NCBI RefSeq assembly: GCF_900091505.1
Contig: NZ_LT607409.1
Coordinates: 3,038,001-3,102,000, forward strand
Source of the DNA: Micromonospora chokoriensis
Lineage (GTDB): Bacteria; Actinomycetota; Actinomycetes; Mycobacteriales; Micromonosporaceae
Length of the DNA: 64,000 nucleotides
Reading direction: 5' to 3'
The notes below the pieces were generated by a model. That model was not told the origin of the DNA and ran no database searches. It saw nothing but the letters and a program-made list of their open reading frames with translations. The position numbers and the translations under genes were made by a program. Positions 1-8,423 of this stretch are shown here, piece by piece; within the stretch, counting starts at the first letter, position 1; each line of letters opens with the position of its first letter.

Positions 1-21
1 TGGGAGGCCACGCCGGGCGGC

Positions 22-831
22 TCAGCCACCGAGCCGCCCGACACCGCCCATGAAGACCGCCCGCTCGGCGTCCTCCGCGCTCTCCGGAGTGTCCGGTCGC
101 CACTCGGGCACCCAGACCACGCCGGGATCGAGCAGCTCGAACCCGTCGAAGAGCGCGGTCAGCTCGGCGCGGCTGCGGACCCACAGCGGGTTGTCGGTGC
201 GCTGGTAGACCCGTTCCGCCTCGGCGCGCTCGTCCTTGCTGCGCCCGTCGTCGCTGGCCTGCGACAGCACGAGGTGGCTGCCGGGGGCCAGCGCGTCACG
301 CAGCGTCCCCAGCAGCTCCGCAGGGCGGTCGTCGTCGGAGACGAAGTGCAGGACGGCCACCACCATCACGGCGACCGGCTCGCTCAGGTCGAGCAGCTTG
401 CGGACGTCCGGGTGGGTCAGGATCGCCTCCGGGCGTCGCAGGTCCTCCTGCACCACCACCGCCCGTTCGTTGCCGGCGAGGATCTCACGGCTGTGCGCCA
501 CCGCCACCGGGTCGACGTCCACGTAGACCACCCGCGACTGCGGGTCGAGCCGCTGGGCGATCTCGTGGACGTTGCCGACGGTCGGGATGCCCGAGCCGAT
601 GTCCAGGAACTGCCGGATCCCGGCCTCGGCGAGGTGGTGCACGGCCCGGCGCAGGAACGCCCGGTTGGCCTGCGCCATCAGTGGCGCCTCCGGCACCGCC
701 GCGACCATCGCCTGCGCCGCGGCGCGGTCGGCGGCGAAGTTGTGCGAACCACCGAGGTAGTAGTCGTACATCCGCGCGACGCTCGGGCGCTCGATGTCGA
801 TGGTGTCGGGTGCCCAGTCCGGCCGCTGCAT
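22..831 (-). CDS. SAM-dependent methyltransferase (PF04672-type)
   Basis: A 269-residue protein of the actinobacterial S-adenosylmethionine methyltransferase family often called DUF574/PF04672. The family hallmark near the N-terminus, MYDYYLGGSHNFAADR (about residues 21-36), is present. A Rossmann motif FLDIGSGIPTVGN (about 75-87) is followed by VVYVDVDPVAVAHS (about 101-114), whose acidic residues would bind the SAM ribose. Family members are soluble and abundant in filamentous actinomycetes; their substrates are mostly unknown, so I assign none. The ATG at 831 is preceded by GAGGGG at good spacing. It stands alone on the minus strand, 190 bp from the two-component genes, so no operon context helps. 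Confidence 0.85.
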   Translation of the reverse strand: MQRPDWAPDTIDIERPSVARMYDYYLGGSHNFAADRAAAQAMVAAVPEAPLMAQANRAFLRRAVHHLAEAGIRQFLDIGSGIPTVGNVHEIAQRLDPQSRVVYVDVDPVAVAHSREILAGNERAVVVQEDLRRPEAILTHPDVRKLLDLSEPVAVMVVAVLHFVSDDDRPAELLGTLRDALAPGSHLVLSQASDDGRSKDERAEAERVYQRTDNPLWVRSRAELTALFDGFELLDPGVVWVPEWRPDTPESAEDAERAVFMGGVGRLGG

Positions 832-996
832 GCGTCAACCCCTCGAGTCCGCGACGCGGGCGTCGTCACCCGCGCGGGTATTGTGCACCCGCCACGCACG
901 CCAGACCATAGCGCGCCGGAGGTTGCCCGCCGACGTCGGTCGATGCGCGACGGCCCGCGCCGGGGGTGAAGCCGGCGCGGACCGTCGGCCGCGACG

Positions 997-1015
997 TCCC
1001 GCTCGACGAGCGGGA
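997..1015 (-). terminator. hairpin downstream of the response regulator
   Basis: A perfect 9-bp stem (TCCCGCTCG / CGAGCGGGA, one-base loop) lies just past the stop codon of the minus-strand response-regulator gene. There is no T-tract, so it is only a possible transcription end or mRNA-stabilising hairpin. Confidence 0.4.
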
Positions 1016-1020
1016 ACAGA

Positions 1021-1689
1021 TCAGAACTTGGGCGCGTCCGGTGCCTCGAGCAGGCCGAGTCGGAGCGCGGTCATCAGGGCCTGCGCCCGGTTGGCCGCCC
1101 CGAGCTTCTCGTAGAGCTTCGAGATGTGCGTCTTGGCCGTGGACTCGCTGACGAACAGCTGCTTGGCGATCCCCGCCACGCTCATGCCGTCGGCGAGCAG
1201 CCGCAGCACCTGCCCCTCCCGCGGCGACAGCTGCGGGCCGGACGGGGCGAGCCGACGCTTCATCGCCTCGGCCAGGTCGGCGGCGGTGAACGCGCTGGGG
1301 GACGAGGCGGCGTGCCGCGCGGCGGCCACCACCTCGTCGGCCGGGGCGGTCTTCGGCACGAAGGCGCTCGCGCCGGCCTCCAGTGCGCCGAAGAGCTGGT
1401 CGTCGCCGGCGTACATGGTCAGCACCACGATGCCCATCGACGCGCTGGACTTGCGCAGCGCGCGGGTGGCCTCCAGGCCGCTGCCGTCGGGCAGCCGCAG
1501 ATCCATGATCACCACGTCCGGCTGCAGGGCGCCGGCCTGGCGTACACCCTCCGCCGCCGTGGCCGCCTCACCGACGACCTCGAACTGACGGTCGCGCTCG
1601 AAGGCGTGCCGCAGGCCCTTGCGAATCAGGTCATGATCGTCGACAAGGAGGACCTTGGTGCGGGTGGCCGGTGTCGGACTTGTGGTCAT
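1021..1689 (-). CDS. macR: LuxR/NarL-family response regulator (MacR-like)
   Basis: A 222-residue two-component response regulator. The receiver domain (about 10-125) has the acidic pair D17/D18, the phospho-acceptor D63 in VVIMDLRLPDGSG, and the conserved lysine in FVPKTAP. A LuxR-type helix-turn-helix occupies about 155-215 (LSPREGQVLRLLADG, SESTAKTHISKLYEKLG). The frame stays open upstream, but the ATG at 1689 has GGGGAG upstream and starts right before the receiver fold, so I use it. The kinase gene ends 7 bp upstream, so the pair is co-transcribed. The kinase type and neighbours (acyl-CoA ligase, SRPBCC, DUF5304, glucokinase) recall the Streptomyces macRS region, where the pair affects development and antibiotic production; that naming is by recollection. 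Confidence 0.9.
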   Translation of the reverse strand: MTTSPTPATRTKVLLVDDHDLIRKGLRHAFERDRQFEVVGEAATAAEGVRQAGALQPDVVIMDLRLPDGSGLEATRALRKSSASMGIVVLTMYAGDDQLFGALEAGASAFVPKTAPADEVVAAARHAASSPSAFTAADLAEAMKRRLAPSGPQLSPREGQVLRLLADGMSVAGIAKQLFVSESTAKTHISKLYEKLGAANRAQALMTALRLGLLEAPDAPKF

Positions 1690-1696
1690 CCTCGGG

Positions 1697-3388
1697 TTAC
1701 TCCCCTTCTGGTGCTGCGCTGTCGCGCACGTTGTCGCGCCGGGACGAGGAACCGAGAACCACCGCCACGGTCGTGCCGCTGGGTTGCCGCGGCCTGATCT
1801 CCAACCGGCCCCGGATACGTTCCGCCCTCTCGGCCATGATCGCAAGACCGTACCGTCCGTCGGGGCGCTGGTCAGCCATCCCCTGACCGTCATCCGACAC
1901 TTCTATTTGCGCGTACGGGGGGTCGACCTCACACGTGACCCACAAATTCGAGGCTCCGGCGTGCTTGCGGGCGTTGGTCACCGCCTCCTGCGCGATGCGC
2001 AGCAACTCGGCCTCGGTGGCCGCCGGCAGCCGTGCGGTCGACTCGTCCAGCGAGAGGTGCACCCGCAGCCCGCCGGACGCGCCCACGGTGCGCGCGTACT
2101 CGGCGATCGCCGCGGCCAGCCCGCCCTGCCGGTCCACCTCGCTGCGCAGCTCGAAGAGGCTCAGCCGCAGCTCCTGGATCACCCGGGTCACCTCGGCGCG
2201 CAGCGTACGCAGGGACTCGGCGGTCTCCTCCGCGTCGTCGAAGACGGTGGCCATGGCGTTGTCGATGCCGTAGCCGACCATCACCAACTCCTGTGCCACC
2301 CCGTCGTGGATCTCCCGGGCGAGCCGCTGCCGCTCCTCGTTGGTGGCCAGCGAGCGGACCTCGTCGAACAGCAGCGCCGCCTCCAGCCGCAGCGCGGCCG
2401 GGCGGGTCAGCGCGGTCACCCGGGACACCACCGGCGGCGGGTACGCCTGCGCGACGTCCGCCTCCAGCACCACCAACCCCACCGTGCGCACACCGGCGAC
2501 CAGCGGGACGATCAGCGCGGACACGTCACCGCCGCGGTGCGAGCGTGACTGGGACCGTGCGGCCGTCGTGGCCTGCTGGCTGGCCCAGGCGTCGGCGATG
2601 GCCGAATCCGCGTCCAGCGTCGTCTCCCAGTCGACCCGGTCGACGCCGGCCTGGGCGAGCACCACGAGCCGGCCGCCGCCGCTGGCCGACAGCACCGCGC
2701 CCCGGCGCGTCTGGGCCACCGTGCGCAACTCCTCCAGCAGATGCTCGGAGATGCCGCCCGGGTCGAGGGTGGCCCCGGGGAGCTGCCGGGCCACCGTCCT
2801 TAGTTGGGTCAGCAGCCGGGTGGCCTCGGCGTACGGCTGGGGTTTGCCCTCGCCGCGTACCGCCATCACCCGGTGCAGGGTGCCGGCGGCGTAGAGCCCG
2901 AGGGCCGCCAGGATCAGCCACTGCGCGCAGACCGCGAGGTAACCCGGCTGGCCGAGCTGAATCCCGCCGTCGACGGTGGTCAGGGCCCCGCTGATCAGCA
3001 GGGTGGCGGCGGTGACCGCGAGCAGGGCGCTGCCCTCACGGAAGCGGCGGCGCAGCGCGGTGACGGTCACCGGGACCGCCAGGTAGGGGAGTATCGCCGA
3101 GGCGCCGAGGCCGTCGACGGTGCCGCCGATCGACGCGACCGCTGCCACGTGGCTCGCGGCCAGGCCCAGCACCACGACCTCCGCCACCCTGCTCAGCGGC
3201 GCGATCAGCCGGTGCTGGGGAGCCAGCAGGGACGGCAGACCGGCCACCGCCAGCAACGCGACCCACCACAGCTGGGTGACGTCACGGGTGGCGAACAGGG
3301 TCAGGACGGCGATCAACGCCAGCATCACCAGGCGGGCGGCCGCGGCGAGGGGATGCGGGTGCGGTGCGGTGGCTGTGGATGCGGGCAC
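1697..3388 (-). CDS. macS: Sensor histidine kinase, NarL/DesK type (MacS-like)
   Basis: A 563-residue membrane histidine kinase. The N-terminal ~175 residues hold about five to six hydrophobic segments. A GAF-like region (about 195-340) follows, then a HisKA_3 dimerisation helix with the phospho-acceptor H361 in RLAREIHDGVAQE, and a HATPase domain (N-box region ELLRIAQEAVTNARKHA, G1 box VSDDGQGM). It should phosphorylate the response regulator encoded immediately downstream. The GTG start at 3388 has no Shine-Dalgarno but TACCAT lies 7 nt upstream, suggesting a leaderless transcript starting inside the 14-bp gap after the acyl-CoA ligase stop. The signal sensed is unknown. Confidence 0.9.
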   Translation of the reverse strand: MPASTATAPHPHPLAAAARLVMLALIAVLTLFATRDVTQLWWVALLAVAGLPSLLAPQHRLIAPLSRVAEVVVLGLAASHVAAVASIGGTVDGLGASAILPYLAVPVTVTALRRRFREGSALLAVTAATLLISGALTTVDGGIQLGQPGYLAVCAQWLILAALGLYAAGTLHRVMAVRGEGKPQPYAEATRLLTQLRTVARQLPGATLDPGGISEHLLEELRTVAQTRRGAVLSASGGGRLVVLAQAGVDRVDWETTLDADSAIADAWASQQATTAARSQSRSHRGGDVSALIVPLVAGVRTVGLVVLEADVAQAYPPPVVSRVTALTRPAALRLEAALLFDEVRSLATNEERQRLAREIHDGVAQELVMVGYGIDNAMATVFDDAEETAESLRTLRAEVTRVIQELRLSLFELRSEVDRQGGLAAAIAEYARTVGASGGLRVHLSLDESTARLPAATEAELLRIAQEAVTNARKHAGASNLWVTCEVDPPYAQIEVSDDGQGMADQRPDGRYGLAIMAERAERIRGRLEIRPRQPSGTTVAVVLGSSSRRDNVRDSAAPEGE

Positions 3389-3395
3389 GTGACGG

Positions 3396-3401
3396 ATGGT
3401 A
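3396..3401 (-). promoter_or_regulatory. -10 element for leaderless histidine kinase mRNA
   Basis: TACCAT on the minus strand ends 7 nt before the GTG at 3388. With no Shine-Dalgarno present, this fits a leaderless start and would give the kinase-regulator pair its own promoter beside the upstream acyl-CoA ligase gene. Confidence 0.55.
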
Positions 3402-3402
3402 G

Positions 3403-5217
3403 TCAGCCTCGGTAGATATCGGCGATCTCCGCCGCGTACGTCTTGTGGACGACCTGGCGCTTGACCTTGAGCGACGGGGTCAACTCGCCGGTCGCCTCGG
3501 TGAAGTCGCGGGGCAGGACCCGGAACATCTTGATCGCCTCGGCCTTGGAGACGGCCTGGTTCGCGGTGTCGATCGCGGTCTGGATCTCCTGGCGCAGGCC
3601 CTCGTGCTCGCGCAGCTGCTCGACCGTGGTGTCGGCGGGCAGGCCGGCGTTCTCCAACCAGGTCGGCAGCGCCTCCTCGTCCACCGTCACGAGTGCCGCG
3701 ATGAACGGCTTGGCGTCACCGACCACGACACACTGGCTGATCAACGGGTGCGCCCGGACCAGGTCCTCCAGCACCGCCGGGGCGACGTTCTTGCCACCGG
3801 CGGTGACGATCAGCTCCTTCTTGCGGCCGGTGATGCTCAGGTAGCCGTCCGCGTCGAGGTTGCCCAGGTCGCCGGTGCGGAACCAGCCGTCGGAGCTGAT
3901 CGTCTCGGCGGTCGCCGCCTCGTTGCGCCAGTAGCCCTGGAAGACCAACTCGCCGGAGATCAGGATCTCGCCGTCGTCCTCGATGCGGACGGTCACACCG
4001 GGCAGCGGGCGACCGACAGTGCCGATCCGGGTGCCGGTGGGCAGGTTCGCCGCGGCGGCGGGCGAGGTCTCGGTGAGGCCGTAGCCCTCCAGGACGGTCA
4101 CGCCGATGCCGCGGAAGAAGTGCCCGAGTCGGGCGCCGAGCGGCGCGCCGCCGGAGATCGCGTCCCGGCACCGCCCGCCGAGCGCGGCGCGCAGCTTCCG
4201 GTAGACCAGCCGGTCGAAGACCGCGCGCTGGGCGCGCAGGGCCAGGCCGGGTCCGCCCCGGGTCTCCAGGGCCTCGCTGTACGCGATGGCGACCTGCTCC
4301 GCGCGGGCGAAGATGCCGCCCTTGCCGTCCGCCTCGGCCTTCTGCTTGGCGGCGTTGTAGACCTTCTCGAACACCCGGGGTACGGAGAGCACGAAGGTCG
4401 GCCGGAACGCCTGCAACTCGGCGACCAGGTTCTTGGTGTCGGCGCAGTGCGCCATGGTGGCCCGCGCCTGCACGACGCCGATCTGGATCAGGCGCGCGAA
4501 GGCGTGCGCCAGGGGGAGGAACAGCAGGGTGGTCGCGCCGGCGTTGAACAGGTTCGGCAGCACCGGCACCGCGTTGGCGATGTCGGCGTACATGTTGCGG
4601 TGGGTGAGCACGCAGCCCTTGGGTCGGCCGGTGGTGCCGCTGGTGTAGATGATCGTGGCCAGGTCGTCGGCGTGGACGGCTTTGCGTCGCCGTTCGACCT
4701 CGGCGGGCTCGACCTGCGCGCCGGTCGTGACCAGCTCGTCGACCGCGCCGCTGTCGATCTGCCAGACGGTGTTCAGCTCGGGCAGTCGGTGCCGGACACC
4801 GGCGATCAGGCTGGCGTGCGCCTCGGTCTCCACCACCACGCCGACCGCGTTGGAGTCCTCAAGGATCCAGGCGGCCTGCTCGGCGCTGGACGTCTCGTAG
4901 ATCGGCACGGTGACCGCGCCGACGGCCCAGATGGCGTAGTCCAGCAGCGTCCACTCGTAGCGGGTGCGGCTCATCAGACCGACCCGGACGCCCGGCTCGA
5001 CGCCGGCGGCGATCAGGCCCCGGGCCACGGCGGCCACCTCGTCGCGGAACTGGAGGCAGGTCACGTCGGTCCAGGTGGTGACGGTGCCGTCGGCGCCGGG
5101 GACGGGGCGGGCGAACTGAACGGCGTCGGGCGCGACCTCGGCGTTGTCCCAGACCGGATCGGTGAGGTTGGCCGCGTCGCCAACGGTGACGATCGGCGGG
5201 ACGGAGAACTCGCGCAC
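3403..5217 (-). CDS. fadD: Long-chain fatty acyl-CoA synthetase (FadD15-like)
   Basis: An adenylate-forming ligase of about 604 residues that would activate long-chain fatty acids to acyl-CoA via an acyl-AMP. Seen: the P-loop-like YTSGTTGRPKG, the A5 motif GYGLTETSP, the A7 region DGWFRTGDLG and the A8/A10 lysine region (SITGRKKELIVTAGGKNV). Length and motifs match actinobacterial FadD15-type ligases. Two GTG codons compete: the one at 5223 abuts AAGGAG, while that at 5217 has AAGGAG at a 5-nt spacing, so 5217 is preferred. It is followed on the same strand by the macS/macR pair. It may feed membrane or triacylglycerol lipid synthesis. Confidence 0.92.
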   Translation of the reverse strand: MREFSVPPIVTVGDAANLTDPVWDNAEVAPDAVQFARPVPGADGTVTTWTDVTCLQFRDEVAAVARGLIAAGVEPGVRVGLMSRTRYEWTLLDYAIWAVGAVTVPIYETSSAEQAAWILEDSNAVGVVVETEAHASLIAGVRHRLPELNTVWQIDSGAVDELVTTGAQVEPAEVERRRKAVHADDLATIIYTSGTTGRPKGCVLTHRNMYADIANAVPVLPNLFNAGATTLLFLPLAHAFARLIQIGVVQARATMAHCADTKNLVAELQAFRPTFVLSVPRVFEKVYNAAKQKAEADGKGGIFARAEQVAIAYSEALETRGGPGLALRAQRAVFDRLVYRKLRAALGGRCRDAISGGAPLGARLGHFFRGIGVTVLEGYGLTETSPAAAANLPTGTRIGTVGRPLPGVTVRIEDDGEILISGELVFQGYWRNEAATAETISSDGWFRTGDLGNLDADGYLSITGRKKELIVTAGGKNVAPAVLEDLVRAHPLISQCVVVGDAKPFIAALVTVDEEALPTWLENAGLPADTTVEQLREHEGLRQEIQTAIDTANQAVSKAEAIKMFRVLPRDFTEATGELTPSLKVKRQVVHKTYAAEIADIYRG

Positions 5218-5364
5218 CTGCACTCCTTCGTGCTCGCACTGGCCGGGCCGGCCGCCACGGTGGGCGTCGGTTGTGTCGAAACCTACCCGGTGAGCTAGGG
5301 CACCCCGCTAACGCCCGCCGTCGGACGGTGCCTGTTGTCGCCGGGGGCGGCGCGGCGTGCGGGC

Positions 5365-5383
5365 GCTACCCGCCGGGTAGCCT
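5365..5383 (+). promoter_or_regulatory. Palindrome overlapping a leaderless -10 element
   Basis: GCTACCCGCCGGGTAGC (5365-5381) is a perfect 17-base inverted repeat. It overlaps TAGCCT (5378-5383), which lies 6 nt before the ATG at 5390, and no Shine-Dalgarno is present. This looks like a leaderless promoter with an overlapping operator. Confidence 0.55.
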
Positions 5384-5389
5384 CCCCCC

Positions 5390-5845
5390 ATGGCGGACTC
5401 CTCCACCCAGTCGATCATCATCGGCGCCGCACCGGAACGGGTGACGGCGGTCATCTGCGACTTCGCGCGCTACCCCGAGTGGACCGACGCGGTGCGCCGC
5501 GCCGAGGTCGTCGAGGAGTACGAGGACGGCTACGCCAGTCAGGTGCGCTTCACCATCGACGCCGGGGTGATGGCCGACGAGTACGTGCTCGCCTACGAGT
5601 ACGCCGAGGACCTGTCCCGGATCGAGTGGCACCTGGTCGCCCCCTCGAAGATGCAGAAGAGCCAGCGCGGCTCGTACGACCTGGTGGGTAACCCGGACGG
5701 CAGCACCACGGTGACCTACACCCTGGAGGTCGACCTGTCGGTGGGAATGCTCGGGATGTTTCGGCGCAAAGCCGAGAAGATGATCATGGACACCGCGTTG
5801 AAGCAGCTCAAGCGCCGGGTAGAAGCAACCGGTGCGGCGCAGTGA
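5390..5845 (+). CDS. SRPBCC (START/polyketide-cyclase fold) protein
   Basis: A 151-residue single-domain protein of the SRPBCC ligand-binding superfamily. It begins SSTQSIIIGAAPERVTAV, the usual first strand and helix, with ARYPEWTDAVRRAEVVEEYEDG next, and ends with the long C-terminal helix (MIMDTALKQLKRRVEA). Such proteins bind hydrophobic ligands; no catalytic residues can be assigned. It appears to be leaderless (TAGCCT 6 nt upstream). It is divergent from the fatty acyl-CoA ligase and overlaps the next gene by 14 nt, so it likely leads the operon running to the glucokinase. Lipid handling is plausible from the neighbour but is inference. Confidence 0.85.
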   Translation: MADSSTQSIIIGAAPERVTAVICDFARYPEWTDAVRRAEVVEEYEDGYASQVRFTIDAGVMADEYVLAYEYAEDLSRIEWHLVAPSKMQKSQRGSYDLVGNPDGSTTVTYTLEVDLSVGMLGMFRRKAEKMIMDTALKQLKRRVEATGAAQ

Positions 5846-6581
5846 CGTGTCCGGTGGCACGGTAGAGGAGCCGAGGGTGGGCGGAACGGATCCGGGTTCG
5901 GCCCGGGAAGAGGCGGAGCGGCTGGTCGCCACGGTGCTCGCGGGGGCGCGACTGGCCTCCGCCGGCTCGGCGGGCGGCGCTCTCGGCTCGCTGGGCGGGG
6001 TGCTGGCCGGTGTCCTCGGTCACAGTGGCGGTGCCGACGGGCGTCCCGGCGCCGGTGGTGCTTTCGCCACCGGTTCGCCCGAATGCTGTGTCTGCCCGGT
6101 CTGTCGGGGCATCGCCGCGTTGCGTGACCCGAGTCCGGAATTCGCCGAGCGTCTCGCGACCGGCGCGGGGGACCTCGCGGCGGGTGTCGCCAGCCTGCTC
6201 CGCGCGTTCTCCCCGGTGGAGCCGCCCACGGCGAGCCCCGGCGGGCCGCCGACCGGAACGCCGTACCGGACCTCGCCGGAATCGGCCGGGAGCACCGAGG
6301 AGGTGCCGCCGGAGCCGGCCGCCCAGGAGCCGCCCACCGCGGCGGCCGACGATCACGTGTGGCGCGATGCCACCCGCACCGGGCATGATTCTCAGCCGGC
6401 GCCGGAACGGGATGTCTGGTCGGTCGCCACCCGGACGGCGGATCCACTCGCCCCGGCCGCCGCACCACCCGTCGACGAGGCCGGGTCGGCGACCGTGCCG
6501 GCACCGACCACCCGTCCCGTGGTGCCCGCCTCGCGGGTGCCCGATCACTCCGACGCGGAAGCATCGGGCGACGGCGCCTGA
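5832..6581 (+). CDS. DUF5304-like protein with a Cys cluster
   Basis: A 249-residue protein of unknown function. An N-terminal helix with AREEAERLVATVLAGAR is followed by a Gly/Ala-rich stretch and a cysteine cluster ECCVCPVCRGI (about residues 84-94) that could hold a metal. Then comes RDPSPEFAERLATGAGDLAAGVASLLRAF, and a long Pro/Ala/Thr-rich, probably disordered tail. This layout matches proteins filed as DUF5304 next to glucokinase in Streptomyces; I rely on memory for that. The GTG at 5832 overlaps the SRPBCC gene; a GTG at 5847 is an alternative and neither has a good Shine-Dalgarno, so translational coupling is likely. Confidence 0.75.
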   Translation: MRRSDVSGGTVEEPRVGGTDPGSAREEAERLVATVLAGARLASAGSAGGALGSLGGVLAGVLGHSGGADGRPGAGGAFATGSPECCVCPVCRGIAALRDPSPEFAERLATGAGDLAAGVASLLRAFSPVEPPTASPGGPPTGTPYRTSPESAGSTEEVPPEPAAQEPPTAAADDHVWRDATRTGHDSQPAPERDVWSVATRTADPLAPAAAPPVDEAGSATVPAPTTRPVVPASRVPDHSDAEASGDGA

Positions 6582-6655
6582 GCGCGGGACATCCCGACCC
6601 GGACCGGCAGGTCGCCGGCGCGCGGGCCGGACAGCAGCAGAGGGGGGCGGCAGCG

Positions 6656-7603
6656 GTGACGCTGACCATCGGAGTCGACGTCGGTGGCACGAAGGTGGCC
6701 GGCGGTGTCGTGGACGAGACCGGCACGGTCCTCGTGCAGGCCCGACGGGACACTCCCGCCGACGACGTCGGCAAGACCCGCGACGTCATCATCGAGCTGG
6801 TCGGGGAGCTGGCCGCCGGTCGGACGATCGAGGCCGTCGGCATCGGCGCGGCCGGCTGGATCGACGCCAGTCGGTCGACGGTCCTCTTCGCCCCCAACCT
6901 GGCCTGGCGTGACGAACCGCTGCGCGAGTACGTCGCCAAGGCCATCGGGCTTCCGGTGATCGTGGAGAACGACGGGAACGTGGCCGCCTGGGCCGAGTTC
7001 CGGTACGGCGCGGCCCGCGCCGCCGACGACTCCATGATCATGTTCACCATCGGCACCGGCGTGGGCGGCGGCGTCGTCCTCGGCGGCGAGTTGATCCGCG
7101 GCGCGCACGGCATCGCCGCCGAACTGGGCCACATGCTGGCCGTTCCGGACGGACACCAGTGCGGCTGCGGCCGGCTGGGCTGCATCGAGCAGTACGCCAG
7201 CGGCAGCGCCCTCGTGCGCTTCGCCCGAGCCGGCGCCCGGCAGGAACCCAACCGGGCCGCCGCGCTGCTGGAGCTGGCCGGCGGTGAGGCCGAGGCGATC
7301 ACCGGCCCGATGGTGACCGCCGCCGCGCAGGACGGCGACCCGATCTCCGCCGAGGCGTTCGCGCAGATCGGCCGGTGGCTGGGCACCAGCCTCGCCGACA
7401 TGGCGCAGATCCTCGACCCGCAGACCCTGGTGGTCGGCGGCGGTGTGATCGACGCCGGTGACCTGCTGCTCGGCCCGACGCGCCGCTCGTACGTCGACGC
7501 GCTCGCCCAGCGTGGTCGCCTGCCGGTGGCCGACGTGGTCCCGGCGGAGCTGGGCAACAGCGCGGGCGTGATCGGCGCCGCCGACCTGGCCCGCCGGATC
7601 TGA
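6656..7603 (+). CDS. glkA: ROK-family glucokinase
   Basis: A 315-residue sugar kinase that phosphorylates glucose with ATP in the cytoplasm. It has the ASKHA phosphate-1 loop IGVDVGGTKVAGGVVDETG, the catalytic region VENDGNVAAWAEF with the general-base Asp, the ROK signature GTGVGGGVVLGGELI, and the zinc motif CGCGRLGCIEQYASG. Its length matches actinobacterial Glk proteins, which in Streptomyces mediate carbon catabolite repression. The GTG start has GGGGGG upstream. It lies 75 bp after the DUF5304-like gene and 12 bp before the endonuclease/phosphatase gene, consistent with one transcription unit. Confidence 0.95.
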   Translation: MTLTIGVDVGGTKVAGGVVDETGTVLVQARRDTPADDVGKTRDVIIELVGELAAGRTIEAVGIGAAGWIDASRSTVLFAPNLAWRDEPLREYVAKAIGLPVIVENDGNVAAWAEFRYGAARAADDSMIMFTIGTGVGGGVVLGGELIRGAHGIAAELGHMLAVPDGHQCGCGRLGCIEQYASGSALVRFARAGARQEPNRAAALLELAGGEAEAITGPMVTAAAQDGDPISAEAFAQIGRWLGTSLADMAQILDPQTLVVGGGVIDAGDLLLGPTRRSYVDALAQRGRLPVADVVPAELGNSAGVIGAADLARRI

Positions 7604-7615
7604 GGCGGTCCTCCG

Positions 7616-8308
7616 ATGGGCGTACCGCTGCGCGTGGTGTCGTACAACATCCACAGCCAGCGCGACGACACCGCCGCGCTGGCGGCGGTGGTCCGGTCGG
7701 CGAAGCCGGACGTGGTGATCGTGCAGGAGGGGCCACGCCGGTTCCGGTGGCGGCAGAAGTCCGCCACGTTGGCCGAGTCGTTCGGCCTGGTGGTGGCCGC
7801 CGGCGGCCTGCCGGCGCTGGGCAACCTGCTGTTGACCAACCTGCGGGTCCAGGTGAACGACACCCGGTGCCAGCGCTTCCCGCTGACCCCCGGCCGGCAC
7901 CTGCGCGGCGCCGCGTACGCCGACTGCCGGGTGGCCGGCGCCCGGTTCACCGTCGCCGGCTCGCACCTGTCCACCGACCCGGCCGAGCGGCCGGCGCAGG
8001 CCGCCGAGTTCAAGCGGGGTCTCGACGCGGCGACCAGCCCGGTGCTGGCCGGCGCGGACCTCAACGAGGGACCGGACGGGTCGGCCTGGGCGACAGTGTC
8101 ACAGGGGCTGACCGACGCCGCGGTGGCGGCCGACCGGGCGGACCGGCTCACCTACTCCTGCCACGAGCCGCGCCGACGCATCGACGCGCTCTTCGTCGAC
8201 CCGCGGATCACCGTCGTCGACTACGACGTGGTGGACACCCCGCAGACCCGGCGCGCCTCCGACCACTTCCCGGTCCTGGTCGACCTGCTGCTGCCCGGCA
8301 CCGACTGA
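7616..8308 (+). CDS. Endonuclease/exonuclease/phosphatase family protein
   Basis: A 230-residue protein with the EEP fold of DNase I, exonuclease III and inositol phosphatases. Seen: RVVSYNIHSQRDD (metal-binding Asn), VIVQEGPRRF (metal-binding Glu), FTVAGSHLSTD (catalytic His), VLAGADLNEGPDG (the D-x-N pair) and RRASDHFPVLVDLL (Asp-His). The active-site set is therefore complete. No signal peptide is visible. Its substrate (DNA, phospholipid or phosphoester) cannot be told from sequence. It follows the glucokinase by 12 bp. Confidence 0.85.
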   Translation: MGVPLRVVSYNIHSQRDDTAALAAVVRSAKPDVVIVQEGPRRFRWRQKSATLAESFGLVVAAGGLPALGNLLLTNLRVQVNDTRCQRFPLTPGRHLRGAAYADCRVAGARFTVAGSHLSTDPAERPAQAAEFKRGLDAATSPVLAGADLNEGPDGSAWATVSQGLTDAAVAADRADRLTYSCHEPRRRIDALFVDPRITVVDYDVVDTPQTRRASDHFPVLVDLLLPGTD

Positions 8309-8423
8309 CCCTGGCGTCGGCTCGCCCGCCGACGTCCGCACGGTAGGACTGGACATCCGGCGTCGTTGTGGAGAGGATTTCGCGGCGACCGGCACGCCTG
8401 CCGTACCAAAAGGAGATGTTTCG

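Noticed and set aside
1690-1893. N-terminal extension of the response regulator to 290 residues.
   Set aside because: The extension overlaps the end of the kinase gene and reads as non-coding; ATG 1689 has a good Shine-Dalgarno.
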